A DNA stretch of 64,000 nucleotides from Rubrivivax sp. (lineage in GTDB: Bacteria; Pseudomonadota; Gammaproteobacteria; Burkholderiales; Burkholderiaceae_C), in contig JADCGQ010000030.1 of assembly GCA_020248945.1 (NCBI GenBank), positions 1 through 64,000 of the forward strand. The letters run 5' to 3'. Shown here one piece after another: positions 20,784-30,116 of the stretch (its first letter is position 1; each line of letters opens with the position of its first letter). The notes under the pieces were generated by a model. That model was not told the origin of the DNA, did no database searches, and worked only from the letters and a program-made list of their open reading frames with translations. A program made the position numbers and the translations under genes.

Positions 20784-22856
20784 TCAGGCCGGATCGGCCT
20801 GCAGGAGCCCGCGTTTGTCCAGCAACGGCTCCAGGCGCGGCGGCCGGCCGCGGAACGCGGCATAGGCGGCGTTCGGCTCGACGCTGTTGCCCGCGGCATA
20901 GATGTACCGCAGCAGGCGCGCCGCCACCGCCGGGTCGAAGGGGCTGCCGGCCTCGGTGAAGGCGTCGTAGCCGTCGGCGTCGAGGACTTCGGCCCACAGG
21001 TACACGTAGTAGCCGGCGGCGTAGCTGCTGCCCGCAAACAAGTGCTGGAAGTGCACGAGCCGGTGGTTCACGCCACAGCCTGCGGGAGCCCCGGCGTCGG
21101 CCAGGAAGGCGGCCTCCCAGGCGCACACGTCGGCCGGCGGCTCGACTTGGGTGCGCGCATGCAGCGCCATGTCGAGCATGGCGCTGGCGGTGTAGCGCAC
21201 CGTCTCGTAGCCCTGGTTGAAGCGGCGTGCGCGCTGCAGGCGCTCGATCAGCTCGTCGGGAATCGGCTCGCCGCTTTGCCAGTGGCGGGCGTGCTGCTTC
21301 ATCACCTCGGGCTCGGTGATCCAGTGCTCGAAGATCTGCGACGGCAGCTCGACGAAGTCGCGCAGAACCTGGGTGCCCGACAGGCGCTGGTAGCGCACAT
21401 TGGAGAGCAGCCCGTGCAGGCCATGGCCGAACTCGTGGAACAGCGTGCGCGCGTCGTCCAGCGACAGCAGCGTCGGACTGCCGGCCTCGCCACGCGCGAA
21501 GTTGTTGTTGTTCAGGATGACCGGCAGCTGCGCTGCGACGCTGCCGACCACGTTGCGCGTCTGCCAGCGCAGCGCGCTCATCCAGGCGCCGCTGCGCTTG
21601 CCACCGCGCGCGAAGTTGTCCTGCAGGAACAGGCCCACCGGCGCACCGGCGGCGCTGCTCACCTCGTAGGCCACGACATCGGGGTGGTACACCGGCAGCT
21701 CGTCACGGCGCTGGAAGCGCAGGCCGAACAGCCGCGTGGCGCAGGCGAACGCGGCGTCGACGATGCGGCCGAGCTCGAAGTAGGGCTTGATCTCGGCGTC
21801 GTCGATGGCGTAGCGCTCGCGCCGAACGCGTTCGGCCCAGTAGCGCCAGTCGCTGTCGGCAATGGGTTCGCCGGCGCGGCCCGGTTCGGCGCTGTCGCGC
21901 AGGGCCTCGAGCTGCGCGCGCTCGGCCAGGGCGCGCGGCACGGCGCGGCTCCAAACGGCCTGCAGCAGCTCGTCGACGCGTTCGCGCGTGCCGGCCATGG
22001 TGTCGGCCAGCGCGAAATCGGCATAGCAGGCGTGGCCCATCAGCGAGGCCAGCTCCTGGCGCAGGCGCAGGATGTCGCGCACCACGCCGCGGTTGTCGTG
22101 GGCGCCGGCGCTTTCGCCGCGGCCGACCCAGGCGCGCCAGACCTGCTCGCGCAGATCGGCCCGCTCGCTGAAGGTGAGGAAAGGCACCACCAGGGATCGG
22201 GCCAGCGTCACCACGGCACCAGGCACACCGCGCTCCAGCGCGGCTTGCCGGGCTGCCGCGCGCACGAAGGCCGGCAGGCCGGCCATCGCCGCGGCATCGG
22301 CCAGCGGCAGCTGCCAGCTCGACTCGTCGTGCAGCACGTTCTGCGCGAAGCGCGTCGTCAGCTCGGCCAGCGCCTGCATCAGCTGCCCGTGACGGCTGCG
22401 CTCGGGCTCGGGCAGCCGCGCGCCGTTGCGCACGAAGTCCAGGTGCAGCCGCTCGAGCAGCCGCAGCGACTCAGCGTCGAGCGCCAGCTCAGCGCGGCAG
22501 CCGTGCAAGGCATCGAGGCGGGCGAAGAAGGCCGCGTCGGTGTGGATGGCGCTGTGGTGCGCCGCCAGGGGTGCCGCCAGCCGGCGCTGCACGGCCTGCA
22601 GCGGCGCGCTGGTGGCCGAGGCGCCGAAGGTCTGGAACACCGCGGCGATGCGGGCAAGCCTGCGGCCGGCACGGTCGAAGGCGGCCACGGTGTTGTCGAA
22701 GTCGGCCGCCTCGGCCAGGGCGCCGAGCGCGGCGATCTCGCTGCGGTGCTCCTGCATGGCGGCCTCGACCGCGGGCTCGAAGTGCTCCGGGAGGATCTGG
22801 CCGAAAGGGGGCAGTCCGTGTGGCGCGTCCCAGTCGGCGAGCAGCGGGTTGGCCAT
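20784..22856 (-). CDS. prlC: M3 family metallopeptidase, oligopeptidase A type
   Basis: The ATG at 22856 gives 690 residues, the normal length of oligopeptidase A (PrlC/OpdA). The zinc site is TLFHEFGHGLHGLLS with the downstream Glu in FVELPSQIFEHW; the C-terminal substrate-closing motif (FAGSSYAAGYYVYLWAEVLDAD) is intact. The enzyme degrades peptides and cleaved signal peptides in the cytoplasm. It follows the coiled-coil protein gene by two bases, so both are one operon. The related dipeptidyl carboxypeptidase Dcp is the alternative; the size and motifs suit either. Confidence 0.92.
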   Translation of the reverse strand: MANPLLADWDAPHGLPPFGQILPEHFEPAVEAAMQEHRSEIAALGALAEAADFDNTVAAFDRAGRRLARIAAVFQTFGASATSAPLQAVQRRLAAPLAAHHSAIHTDAAFFARLDALHGCRAELALDAESLRLLERLHLDFVRNGARLPEPERSRHGQLMQALAELTTRFAQNVLHDESSWQLPLADAAAMAGLPAFVRAAARQAALERGVPGAVVTLARSLVVPFLTFSERADLREQVWRAWVGRGESAGAHDNRGVVRDILRLRQELASLMGHACYADFALADTMAGTRERVDELLQAVWSRAVPRALAERAQLEALRDSAEPGRAGEPIADSDWRYWAERVRRERYAIDDAEIKPYFELGRIVDAAFACATRLFGLRFQRRDELPVYHPDVVAYEVSSAAGAPVGLFLQDNFARGGKRSGAWMSALRWQTRNVVGSVAAQLPVILNNNNFARGEAGSPTLLSLDDARTLFHEFGHGLHGLLSNVRYQRLSGTQVLRDFVELPSQIFEHWITEPEVMKQHARHWQSGEPIPDELIERLQRARRFNQGYETVRYTASAMLDMALHARTQVEPPADVCAWEAAFLADAGAPAGCGVNHRLVHFQHLFAGSSYAAGYYVYLWAEVLDADGYDAFTEAGSPFDPAVAARLLRYIYAAGNSVEPNAAYAAFRGRPPRLEPLLDKRGLLQADPA

Positions 22857-22858
22857 CC

Positions 22859-23653
22859 TCAGCGGCCGGCCTTGATGGCGATTTCGTCGTCTTCGCGGTA
22901 CCGGCGGTCGGCGCAGGCACTGACCCAGCCCTTGCGTTCGGCCTCGAGCCTGGCGCCGGCTTCGTTCCAGTCCTTGTTGCGCTGGTTCCACTGGTCAACG
23001 GCCGCTTCGACCTCCTTGGCCTTGGCGTTGAACGATGCAACGATCTTCTCGTTGTCGCCGGCCATGGCCACGCGCTCGGCTTCGAGCTCGGTCTGGGCCT
23101 TCTGCAGGCCCTCGCGCTCGGTGTTGATGCGCACGCGCTCGCGTTCACCAGCAGCGCCCTGCGGTGCACGGGCGTTGAACGCCTCGACGTCGCGGTTCCA
23201 GGCCGCGACGCGGGCGGCGTGCGCTTCCATCTTGGTCCGGAACGCAGTGGTCTTCGCCGCCACCGCTTCGACCTGCACACGCTCCAGGCGCAGCGCTTCC
23301 TGCTTCGTGGTGACGCCCTGGCGCTCCAGATCGAGCGGCGCCCGAGCGGCTTCGTGTTCGCCCAGGCGGACACGGATCGTCTCTTCCTGCTTGAGGCAGG
23401 CGCGCAGTTCGTCGCGCGTCAGGATGGGCAGCGTCGCACTGGCGGCATTGGCGCCACCGCCGATGGTGGCGGTCTTCTCGGTCGCGGCCGCGGCAGGGGC
23501 CTTGGCTGCCGGGCGCGCGGCCGGCTTGGGCGCCGGCTTCGGGGCCGGCTTGGCGGCGGGCTTCGCGGCGGGGTTGGAGGCCGTTTGTGACAGCGCCAAC
23601 GGCGCCGACAAGGCGGTGGCAGCGAGCACCAGCAGAAGCGGGGTCAGTTTCAT
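22859..23653 (-). CDS. exported coiled-coil protein with Ala-Lys-Pro repeat, unknown function
   Basis: The ATG at 23653 gives 264 residues: a signal peptide (MKLTPLLLVLAATALSAPLA), then an AAKP/APKP repeat stretch (about residues 28-56) like those of cell-envelope and histone-like proteins, then a charged helical region (about 78-240) rich in Glu, Arg and Ala with coiled-coil character. Two Cys (CLKQ near residue 86, SACAD near 247) could form a disulfide. The gene lies two bases before prlC on the same strand. I do not recognise the family. Confidence 0.72.
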   Translation of the reverse strand: MKLTPLLLVLAATALSAPLALSQTASNPAAKPAAKPAPKPAPKPAARPAAKAPAAAATEKTATIGGGANAASATLPILTRDELRACLKQEETIRVRLGEHEAARAPLDLERQGVTTKQEALRLERVQVEAVAAKTTAFRTKMEAHAARVAAWNRDVEAFNARAPQGAAGERERVRINTEREGLQKAQTELEAERVAMAGDNEKIVASFNAKAKEVEAAVDQWNQRNKDWNEAGARLEAERKGWVSACADRRYREDDEIAIKAGR

Positions 23654-23737
23654 CGGGCGGGACCGCGACGGCGGCATCGCGGCAAGGCGTCGGTAAGGGG
23701 GCGGATTCTGCCACCCTTGCTGGCGCGGACCGGGCGT

Positions 23738-24002
23738 ATGGCGCTGCGACTGCCCCTCCACCCCAGGAGTCTCCCGAAGTGGAAGAAGCTGCTCCAGGCC
23801 ACCCTTGCCCTTGTCGCCCCGATCGGCATCGCGCTCACGCTCGGCAGCCTGGTGCTGTCGGGCAGTTTCAAGGTCACGCGCAGCCGGCGGCGTGAGCGCG
23901 GTCTCGGCCTGGAAGAGCGCCACCGAGGGCGACGGCCGCATGGTGGCCAAGGACTTCGACGAAGGCCTGGCCCAGCTCAAGCAGGTGGCCGAGCAGCGCT
24001 GA
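23738..24002 (+). pseudogene. possible small membrane protein gene broken by a frameshift
   Basis: The 480-base gap 23654-24133 has no intact gene. In frame 2 from the ATG at 23738 there is a believable membrane-anchor start (KKLLQATLALVAPIGIAL...SGSFKVT), which turns into Arg-rich shadow after about 23880. From that point frame 3 reads a believable tail, ending GRMVAKDFDEGLAQLKQVAEQR with a stop at 24002. One indel would join them into a protein of about 88 residues. The alternative is that neither half is coding. Confidence 0.3.
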
Positions 24003-24133
24003 GCGTCTTCTCTGCGCGGCCGCCGGGGCTGCGGCGCCCTTGTGGCACAGTGCCGAGCGCTGAATGGGCCCTTTTCGATGCTGTCGCTTCTGCTCTCCCC
24101 CGTGTTCCAGCCCTTCAAGATGGTGTCCGCTCC

Positions 24134-24694
24134 ATGGCGCTGAAATCCACCATCTACAAGGCCGCCGTCCAGGTGGCCGACATGGACCGCAACGTGTACG
24201 CCACGCACGCCCTGACGCTGGCCATGCACCCCTCCGAGACCGAAGAGCGCCTGATGGTGCGCGTGCTGGCGCACGCCCTGCTGGCCGATGAGCACGAGGG
24301 TGCCGATGCGCTGCAGGCGGCACGCGGGCTGTCGGACGCCGACGAGCCCACGCTGTGGCAGCACGACCTCACCGGCCAGATCCTGCACTGGGTGGATATC
24401 GGCCAACCCGACGAGCGCCGGCTCGCCAAGGCCTGCGGCCGCGCCCGCCGCGTGAGCGTCTACGCCTTTGCCAGCAGCGTGCCGGTGTGGTGGGCGGCGC
24501 TGCGCAACAAGGTCACCCGCCTGTCCAACCTCGAGGTCTGGCAGCTGCCAGCGGCGCAGACCCAGGCGCTCGCCGCTCTGGCGCAGCGTTCGATGCAGTT
24601 GCAGGTCACGGTGCAGGACGGCCTGGTGTGGGTGGCCGACGGCAGCCAATCCATCGACATCCAACCCACGCCGCTGTGGCCCGAGGCCCGATGA
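24134..24694 (+). CDS. YaeQ family protein
   Basis: The ATG at 24134 gives 186 residues starting MALKSTIYKAAVQVADMDRN, the characteristic YaeQ start. The family has a PD-(D/E)XK nuclease-like fold, with conserved HPSETEERLMVRVLAHALLA and LTGQILHWVDIGQPDERRLAKAC visible. YaeQ was linked to compensation for RfaH loss in enterobacteria, but its molecular function is unclear. The stop overlaps the start of the S9 peptidase gene as ATGA. Confidence 0.92.
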   Translation: MALKSTIYKAAVQVADMDRNVYATHALTLAMHPSETEERLMVRVLAHALLADEHEGADALQAARGLSDADEPTLWQHDLTGQILHWVDIGQPDERRLAKACGRARRVSVYAFASSVPVWWAALRNKVTRLSNLEVWQLPAAQTQALAALAQRSMQLQVTVQDGLVWVADGSQSIDIQPTPLWPEAR

Positions 24695-26826
24695 TCCTGA
24701 AGAGCCTGCTCACCGCGGCACTGGTGCTGTTCAGCCTGCCTCTCGCCGCCCAAACCCCCTCTGCGCCCATGACCGACGATCCCTACCTCTGGCTCGAAGA
24801 CGTGCAAGGCGAACGCGCGCTGGCCTGGGTGCGCGAACGCAACCGCCTCACCGAGAGCGAGCTGCTGGCGCGCCCGGGCTTTGCCGAGCGCGAAAAGGCC
24901 ATCCGCGAGGTGCTCGACTCGCGCGACCAGATCCCCACGGTGAGCCGCATCGGCGCTCACCTCTACAACCTCTGGCGCGACGCAGCCAACCCGCGCGGCC
25001 TGTGGCGGCGCACCACGCTCGCCGAGTACCGCAAGGCGAGCCCGGCCTGGGAGACCGTGCTCGACCTCGACGCGCTGGGCAAGGCCGAGGGCGAGAACTG
25101 GGTCTGGGGCGGTGCCACCTGCCACGGGCCGGCCTACAGGCGCTGCCTGATGCAGCTCTCGCGGGGCGGCGCCGACGCCAGTGTGACGCGCGAGTTCGAC
25201 CTCGTCGCCAAGGCCTTCGTCGCGCCGGCCGCCGGGGGCTTTGCACTGCCTGAAGCCAAGGCGAGCGTCGACTGGGCCGATGCCGACACGGTGTGGGTGG
25301 GCACCGATTTCGGACCCGGCACGCTCACCCGCAGCGGCTACCCGCGTGTTGTCAAGCGCTGGAAGCGCGGCACGCCGCTGGCCGAGGCGAAGACGGTGTT
25401 CGAGGGCCGCGCCGAAGACGTCTATGCCGGTGTCAGCGTCGACGCCACGCCGGGCTTCGAGCGCACCGTGTTCTTCCGCGCGCCCGATTTCTACACCTCG
25501 GAGATGGCGCTGCTGCAGGGCGACAAGCTCGTGCCGCTGGCCAAGCCGAGCGACGCCAGCCTGACCCTGTGGCATCAGCATGCGCTGCTGGAGCTGCGCA
25601 GCGACTGGGCCGTCGGCGGCCAGCGCTTCGCGCGCGGCTCGCTGCTGGTGGCCGATGCCGCCGCGCTGCTGCAGGGCCGCGCGCGCTGGACGGCACTGTT
25701 CACGCCCACCGCCACGCGCTCGCTGGAGGCGATGAGTACGACGCGCAGCCGGCTCATCCTCAACGTGCTCGACAACGTCGCCAGCCGGCTCGAGGAATGG
25801 CTGCCCCCCACCACGGCCGGGGGTGCCTGGCAGCGGCGCGAGGTGCAGGCGCCCTACCCCGGCAAACTGTCGGTGGCGCCGCTGCACGACCCGCTGCTGC
25901 CCAGCGACGAACTCGCCGAGCACTATCAGCTCAGCAGCGCCGACTTCCTGCAGCCCGACACCCTGTGGCTCGGCCGCACCGGCTCCGACGAGCGCGAGCG
26001 CCTGAAGTCGCGCCCCACCTTCTACGACGCCGGTGGCATGCGCGTGGAGCAGCGCTTCGCCACCAGCAAGGACGGCACGCGCGTGCCCTACTTCGTCGTC
26101 TGGCCCAAGGGGGCCCAAGCCGACGGCAGGAACCCGACGCTGCTCTACGGCTACGGCGGCTTCGAAGTACCGCTGACGCCCTGGTACAGCGGCAGCATCG
26201 GCCGCGCCTGGACGACGCAGGGCGGCGTCTACGTCGTCGCCAACATCCGCGGTGGCGGCGAGTTCGGCCCGGGCTGGCACCAGGCTGCCATCCTGGCGAA
26301 CAAGCAGAAGAGCTACGACGACTTCGCGGCCGTGGCCGAGGCGCTGATCAAGGACAAGGTCACGAGCCCGGCGCACCTGGGCATCGAAGGCGGCAGCAAC
26401 GGCGGCCTGCTCGTGGGCGCGGTGATGCTGCAGCGGCCCGAACTCTTCGGCGCCGTGGTCTGCCAGGTGCCGCTGCTGGACATGCGGCGCTATCACCTGC
26501 TGCTGGCCGGCGCCAGCTGGATGGCCGAGTACGGCGACCCCGACAAGCCCGAGCAATGGGCCTTCATCTCGAAGTACAGCCCGTACCAGAACGTGAAGGC
26601 CGAGCAGAAGCTGCCGGCGGTGCTGTTCATCACCAGCACGCGCGACGACCGCGTGCACCCCGGCCATGCCCGCAAGATGGCGGCGCGCATGCTCGAGCAG
26701 GGCCACCGCGTGCGCTACTGGGAGAACATCGAGGGCGGCCACGGTGGCGCGGCCGACAACGCCCAGCGTGCACGCATGCAGGCGATCGAGTACGCCTTCC
26801 TCTGGCAGCAGCTCGCCGGCCGCTGA
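24691..26826 (+). CDS. prolyl oligopeptidase family serine peptidase (S9A), exported
   Basis: From the ATG at 24691 the protein has 711 residues with a signal peptide (MILKSLLTAALVLFSLPLAA, then QT). The N-terminal start of the family DDPYLWLEDVQGERALAWVRERN and a seven-bladed propeller precede the alpha/beta hydrolase domain. The catalytic triad is visible: Ser in EGGSNGGLLVG, Asp in TSTRDDRVHPGHA, His in IEGGHGGA. It cleaves short peptides after proline or related residues in the periplasm. It overlaps yaeQ by four bases. Confidence 0.92.
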   Translation: MILKSLLTAALVLFSLPLAAQTPSAPMTDDPYLWLEDVQGERALAWVRERNRLTESELLARPGFAEREKAIREVLDSRDQIPTVSRIGAHLYNLWRDAANPRGLWRRTTLAEYRKASPAWETVLDLDALGKAEGENWVWGGATCHGPAYRRCLMQLSRGGADASVTREFDLVAKAFVAPAAGGFALPEAKASVDWADADTVWVGTDFGPGTLTRSGYPRVVKRWKRGTPLAEAKTVFEGRAEDVYAGVSVDATPGFERTVFFRAPDFYTSEMALLQGDKLVPLAKPSDASLTLWHQHALLELRSDWAVGGQRFARGSLLVADAAALLQGRARWTALFTPTATRSLEAMSTTRSRLILNVLDNVASRLEEWLPPTTAGGAWQRREVQAPYPGKLSVAPLHDPLLPSDELAEHYQLSSADFLQPDTLWLGRTGSDERERLKSRPTFYDAGGMRVEQRFATSKDGTRVPYFVVWPKGAQADGRNPTLLYGYGGFEVPLTPWYSGSIGRAWTTQGGVYVVANIRGGGEFGPGWHQAAILANKQKSYDDFAAVAEALIKDKVTSPAHLGIEGGSNGGLLVGAVMLQRPELFGAVVCQVPLLDMRRYHLLLAGASWMAEYGDPDKPEQWAFISKYSPYQNVKAEQKLPAVLFITSTRDDRVHPGHARKMAARMLEQGHRVRYWENIEGGHGGAADNAQRARMQAIEYAFLWQQLAGR

Positions 26827-26862
26827 GGCCTGCCCGCGGCACCTGCACCTGGCTGCCGGACC

Positions 26863-27636
26863 ATGTCGCTGCTGCGCTGGATCGACGACTCGCAGGCGCT
26901 GCCCTCCGCCACGCTGGCGCTGGGGCCGGGCACCGAGGCGCCGGGGCTGGTGGCTGCCGGTGGCAGCGTCACGCCGGCACGGCTGGAGGAGGCCTACCGC
27001 GGTGGCATCTTCCCCTGGTACAGCTCCGGGCAGCCGGTGCTGTGGTGGAGCCCCGATCCGCGCATGGTGCTGCCGGTGGCCGAGTTCCGCCTGACGCACT
27101 CGCTGAAGAAGACGATCAGGCGCTTCTTGCGCAGCCCCGGCTGCGAGCTGCGCTTCGACCACGACCTGCGCCGCGTCATCGGCGAGTGCGCGAAGACCCC
27201 GCGCGAGGGCCAGGACGGCACCTGGATCGTGCCGGCCATGCTCGAGGCCTATTGCGACTGGCATCGCCAGGGGCGCGTGCACAGTGTCGAGACCTGGGTC
27301 GGCGACCGGCTGGTGGGCGGCCTGTACCTGGTGCAGATCGGCCGCATGGCCTTCGGCGAGTCGATGTTCTCGCACGCCACCGACGCCAGCAAGATCGCGC
27401 TGGCCGCGCTGGTGGCGGCCTGCCGCCGCCATGGCATCACCTGGATCGACTGCCAACAGAACACCCGCCACCTGGCCAGCCTGGGCGCACGCGAAGTGCC
27501 GCGCGACGCCTTCCTGGCGCACGTGGCCCGCGCTTCGGGGGCGCCAGGCCCGGCGGCCTGGACCTATGATGAGGCGGACTGGGCGCTGCTGTTCGACACC
27601 TCGGCCGCTGCGCCCGCACCCCCGAAGGCTGGCTGA
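26863..27636 (+). CDS. aat: leucyl/phenylalanyl-tRNA--protein transferase
   Basis: Aat adds Leu or Phe to proteins with N-terminal Arg or Lys and so marks them for ClpS/ClpAP (N-degron pathway). The 257-residue protein shows the family blocks [51 protein letters not shown] and [24 protein letters not shown], then [16 protein letters not shown]. The next gene, five bases on, is bpt, the other bacterial N-degron transferase, so one transcript probably makes both. Confidence 0.96.
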   Translation: MSLLRWIDDSQALPSATLALGPGTEAPGLVAAGGSVTPARLEEAYRGGIFPWYSSGQPVLWWSPDPRMVLPVAEFRLTHSLKKTIRRFLRSPGCELRFDHDLRRVIGECAKTPREGQDGTWIVPAMLEAYCDWHRQGRVHSVETWVGDRLVGGLYLVQIGRMAFGESMFSHATDASKIALAALVAACRRHGITWIDCQQNTRHLASLGAREVPRDAFLAHVARASGAPGPAAWTYDEADWALLFDTSAAAPAPPKAG

Positions 27637-27641
27637 CGCGC

Positions 27642-28406
27642 GTGACGTACCCGAAGGAACTGCCGCTGCGCTCGTTGCAGTTCTATGCAACGGCGCCCTA
27701 CCCCTGCAGCTACCTGCCCGACCGGCAGGCGCGCTCGCAAGTGGCCACGCCCAGCCACCTGATCCACGCCGACACCTACTCGGGCCTGGTGGCCAACGGC
27801 TTTCGCCGCAGCGGCATGTTCACCTACCGCCCCTGGTGCGACGGCTGCCGCGCCTGCGTGCCGCTGCGCGTGCCGGTGGCGGGCTTCAAACCCACGCGCA
27901 GCCAGAGGCGCGCGCAGCGCCAGCACGGCGGCCTGGTCTCGCGCGTGCTGCGGCTGGGCTTCGTGCCCGAGCACTACCAGCTCTACCTGCGCTACCAGAG
28001 CGGTCGCCACGCCGGTGGCGGCATGGACCAGGACAGCGTCGACCAGTACACGCAGTTCCTGCTGCAGAGCCGCGTGAATTCGCGACTGGTGGAGTTCCGC
28101 GAACCGGCGGAACCTGGTTCGGAAGGCCAGCCGGGCGCGCTGAAGATGGTGAGCATCCTCGACGTGCTGTCCGACGGCATCTCGGCGGTCTACACCTTCT
28201 ACGAGCCTGAGCCGAACACCAGCTACGGCACCTACAGCATCCTGTGGCAGATCGAGCAGACGCGCATCCTGAACCTGCCGCACGTGTACCTGGGCTACTG
28301 GATCGCGCAGAGCCCGAAGATGGCCTACAAGGCGCAGTTCGGGCCGCACCAGTTGCTGGTGGACGGCGCCTGGCGCGACGCCGACGGGCTGCCGGCCGCA
28401 GGCTGA
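27642..28406 (+). CDS. bpt: aspartate/glutamate leucyltransferase (Bpt, ATE1-like)
   Basis: Bpt moves Leu from Leu-tRNA to proteins with N-terminal Asp or Glu. The protein, with a GTG start at 27642, has 254 residues and the conserved cysteine-rich N-terminus ([16 protein letters not shown] and [18 protein letters not shown]), then [18 protein letters not shown] and the C-terminal acyltransferase block ([28 protein letters not shown]). It is linked with aat, which supports the N-degron role. Confidence 0.95.
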   Translation: MTYPKELPLRSLQFYATAPYPCSYLPDRQARSQVATPSHLIHADTYSGLVANGFRRSGMFTYRPWCDGCRACVPLRVPVAGFKPTRSQRRAQRQHGGLVSRVLRLGFVPEHYQLYLRYQSGRHAGGGMDQDSVDQYTQFLLQSRVNSRLVEFREPAEPGSEGQPGALKMVSILDVLSDGISAVYTFYEPEPNTSYGTYSILWQIEQTRILNLPHVYLGYWIAQSPKMAYKAQFGPHQLLVDGAWRDADGLPAAG

Positions 28407-28421
28407 ACACCCCGCGGCGGG

Positions 28422-30116
28422 TCAGGCGGCCGACCACCCCTCGGACTGCTCCCGCGCCAGGCCTTCGTCGCGCAGCTTCAGCAGGTGCGCCAGCAGCGAG
28501 CGCGCCGCCACGCCATGCAGCGCCACCGGCACATCGTCGTAGGCCCGTGGCAGCAAGGACTCGATCGACTGCACGGCAGCCGTCAGTGCCGCCTGCACCT
28601 TGGCCTCGCGCCGGAGGCGGTGCGCCACGAGCCCGCTCAGCACCGCTGGCGGGTCGGCCACCAGGTAGCCGTGCCCCGGCGCCAGCCAGTGCAGCGGCCG
28701 TTGGCCGGCCTCGTGCGCCTGGCGCAGCGCGCGCAGTGATTGGAGGTAGGCCGCCATGTCGCCGTCGGGCGGGTTGATGACGACCGTGGAGCCCTGCATC
28801 ACGTGGTCGCCGGTGAACAGCAGCGACTCTTCTTCGAGCCACCAGCACACATGGTTGCTGGCGTGGCCGGGCGTGTGCACGGCGTGCAGCGTCAGGCCCT
28901 CGGCCAGGACTAGGCGCTCGCCGTCGGCGGGCTCGTGGTCGGGATGAAAGCTGTCGTCCTGCCACATCGGGTGGCTCGCCAAGCGGCCCCACACCGGCGC
29001 ACCGGTGGCGGCGGCCAGCGGCGCGCAGCCGGGGGAGTGGTCGCGGTGCGTGTGCGTGGCCAGGATGGCCACCAGCTGCCCCGAGACGCCCTCGATCGCC
29101 GCCTGCAGCACCTGCAGATGGCCGTCGATGGCCGGGCCGGGATCGATGATCACCCAGCGCCCCGCGACGCCGACGAGGTAGCTGTTGGTGCCCGGGCCCG
29201 TCATCGGGCCCGGGTTGGGCGCGGTGATTCGCGCCACGCGCTCCGACAGCCACACCACACGCCCCGGCACCAGTTCGGCGGCCACGTCGGCGCGGCCCGT
29301 GGGGTCGAGCCGGCCGATCTCGGCATAGGGCAGCTCGTGCGGCAGCACCACCACCGGCCGGCCGCCACGCTGCGCACGGCGCGGCATCACGCAGGGCACG
29401 GCGCCACGTGCACGAGAGGCGGCCAGCGCCGTGGCGGTGTCGGCGAAGGCGCTCAGCTCCTTCAGCGTCACCTGGGTCACCGGGAGCAGCTTGAGGCCCC
29501 GCTCGCGCGACAAGGCCTCGGCCGGTGTCAGCCACATCAGCTCGACGGCCTCGCCGAAATCGGGCGTGGCCAGCTGGCCCACGGGCGCCGCGGCGATGAA
29601 GAAGCGGGTGTCGAAACGCTTGGGGCTCCCCGGCGGCGTGAGCCAGTGGCTGTAGTAGACGAGGCCGCTCACATCGAGCGTCAGCCCGGTGTCGCGGCAC
29701 AGCATCACGGCACTGGCCTCGTTGCTCTGCAGCCGGTCGCGCCAGGGCGCGAGCTGCTCGACGAGCGAAGGCGCCACGGGCTGGCCCGCGGCATCGAGCG
29801 CGATCAGCAGCCCGGCCTCCTCGAAGGTCTCGCGCACGGCGGCGATGGCGTAGTCCAGACCGCCGGATGGCAGCGACAGGCGCGCGCTGAGCGTGGTGTC
29901 GTCGGCGCCGTGCACCAGCGACTGCGCCTCGTGGTCGCGCGGGTCGAGCACGCCGCCGGGGAACACGGCGACGCCGCTGCGCATGTCGCCTTCGCGCTCG
30001 GCACGGCGCAGCATCAGCACCTCCAGGCCCTGCTCGCTGTCACGCAGCAGGATCAGCGATGCGGCGCGGCGCGCATCACCGGGCGTGGCGTGGTTCATCG
30101 ATCGTGCGCCGTTCAT
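28422..30116 (-). CDS. Nudix hydrolase / metallo-beta-lactamase fold fusion protein
   Basis: The ATG at 30116 overlaps the CoA-transferase stop as ATGA and gives 564 residues (a second ATG is at 30098). The N-terminal half (about 12-250) is Nudix-like: FPGGVLDPRD and the box end RETFEEAGLLI are present, though the first half of the Nudix box is degenerate. The C-terminal half is an MBL hydrolase of the LACTB2/glyoxalase II kind: GTNSYLVG, THTHRDHSPG, HTPGHASNHVCW, FTGDHVMQG and LAPGHG give the metal ligands. Similar fusions exist in Burkholderiales. The substrate is unknown; the CaiB gene upstream suggests an acyl-CoA or nucleotide-linked ester. Confidence 0.88.
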   Translation of the reverse strand: MNGARSMNHATPGDARRAASLILLRDSEQGLEVLMLRRAEREGDMRSGVAVFPGGVLDPRDHEAQSLVHGADDTTLSARLSLPSGGLDYAIAAVRETFEEAGLLIALDAAGQPVAPSLVEQLAPWRDRLQSNEASAVMLCRDTGLTLDVSGLVYYSHWLTPPGSPKRFDTRFFIAAAPVGQLATPDFGEAVELMWLTPAEALSRERGLKLLPVTQVTLKELSAFADTATALAASRARGAVPCVMPRRAQRGGRPVVVLPHELPYAEIGRLDPTGRADVAAELVPGRVVWLSERVARITAPNPGPMTGPGTNSYLVGVAGRWVIIDPGPAIDGHLQVLQAAIEGVSGQLVAILATHTHRDHSPGCAPLAAATGAPVWGRLASHPMWQDDSFHPDHEPADGERLVLAEGLTLHAVHTPGHASNHVCWWLEEESLLFTGDHVMQGSTVVINPPDGDMAAYLQSLRALRQAHEAGQRPLHWLAPGHGYLVADPPAVLSGLVAHRLRREAKVQAALTAAVQSIESLLPRAYDDVPVALHGVAARSLLAHLLKLRDEGLAREQSEGWSAA

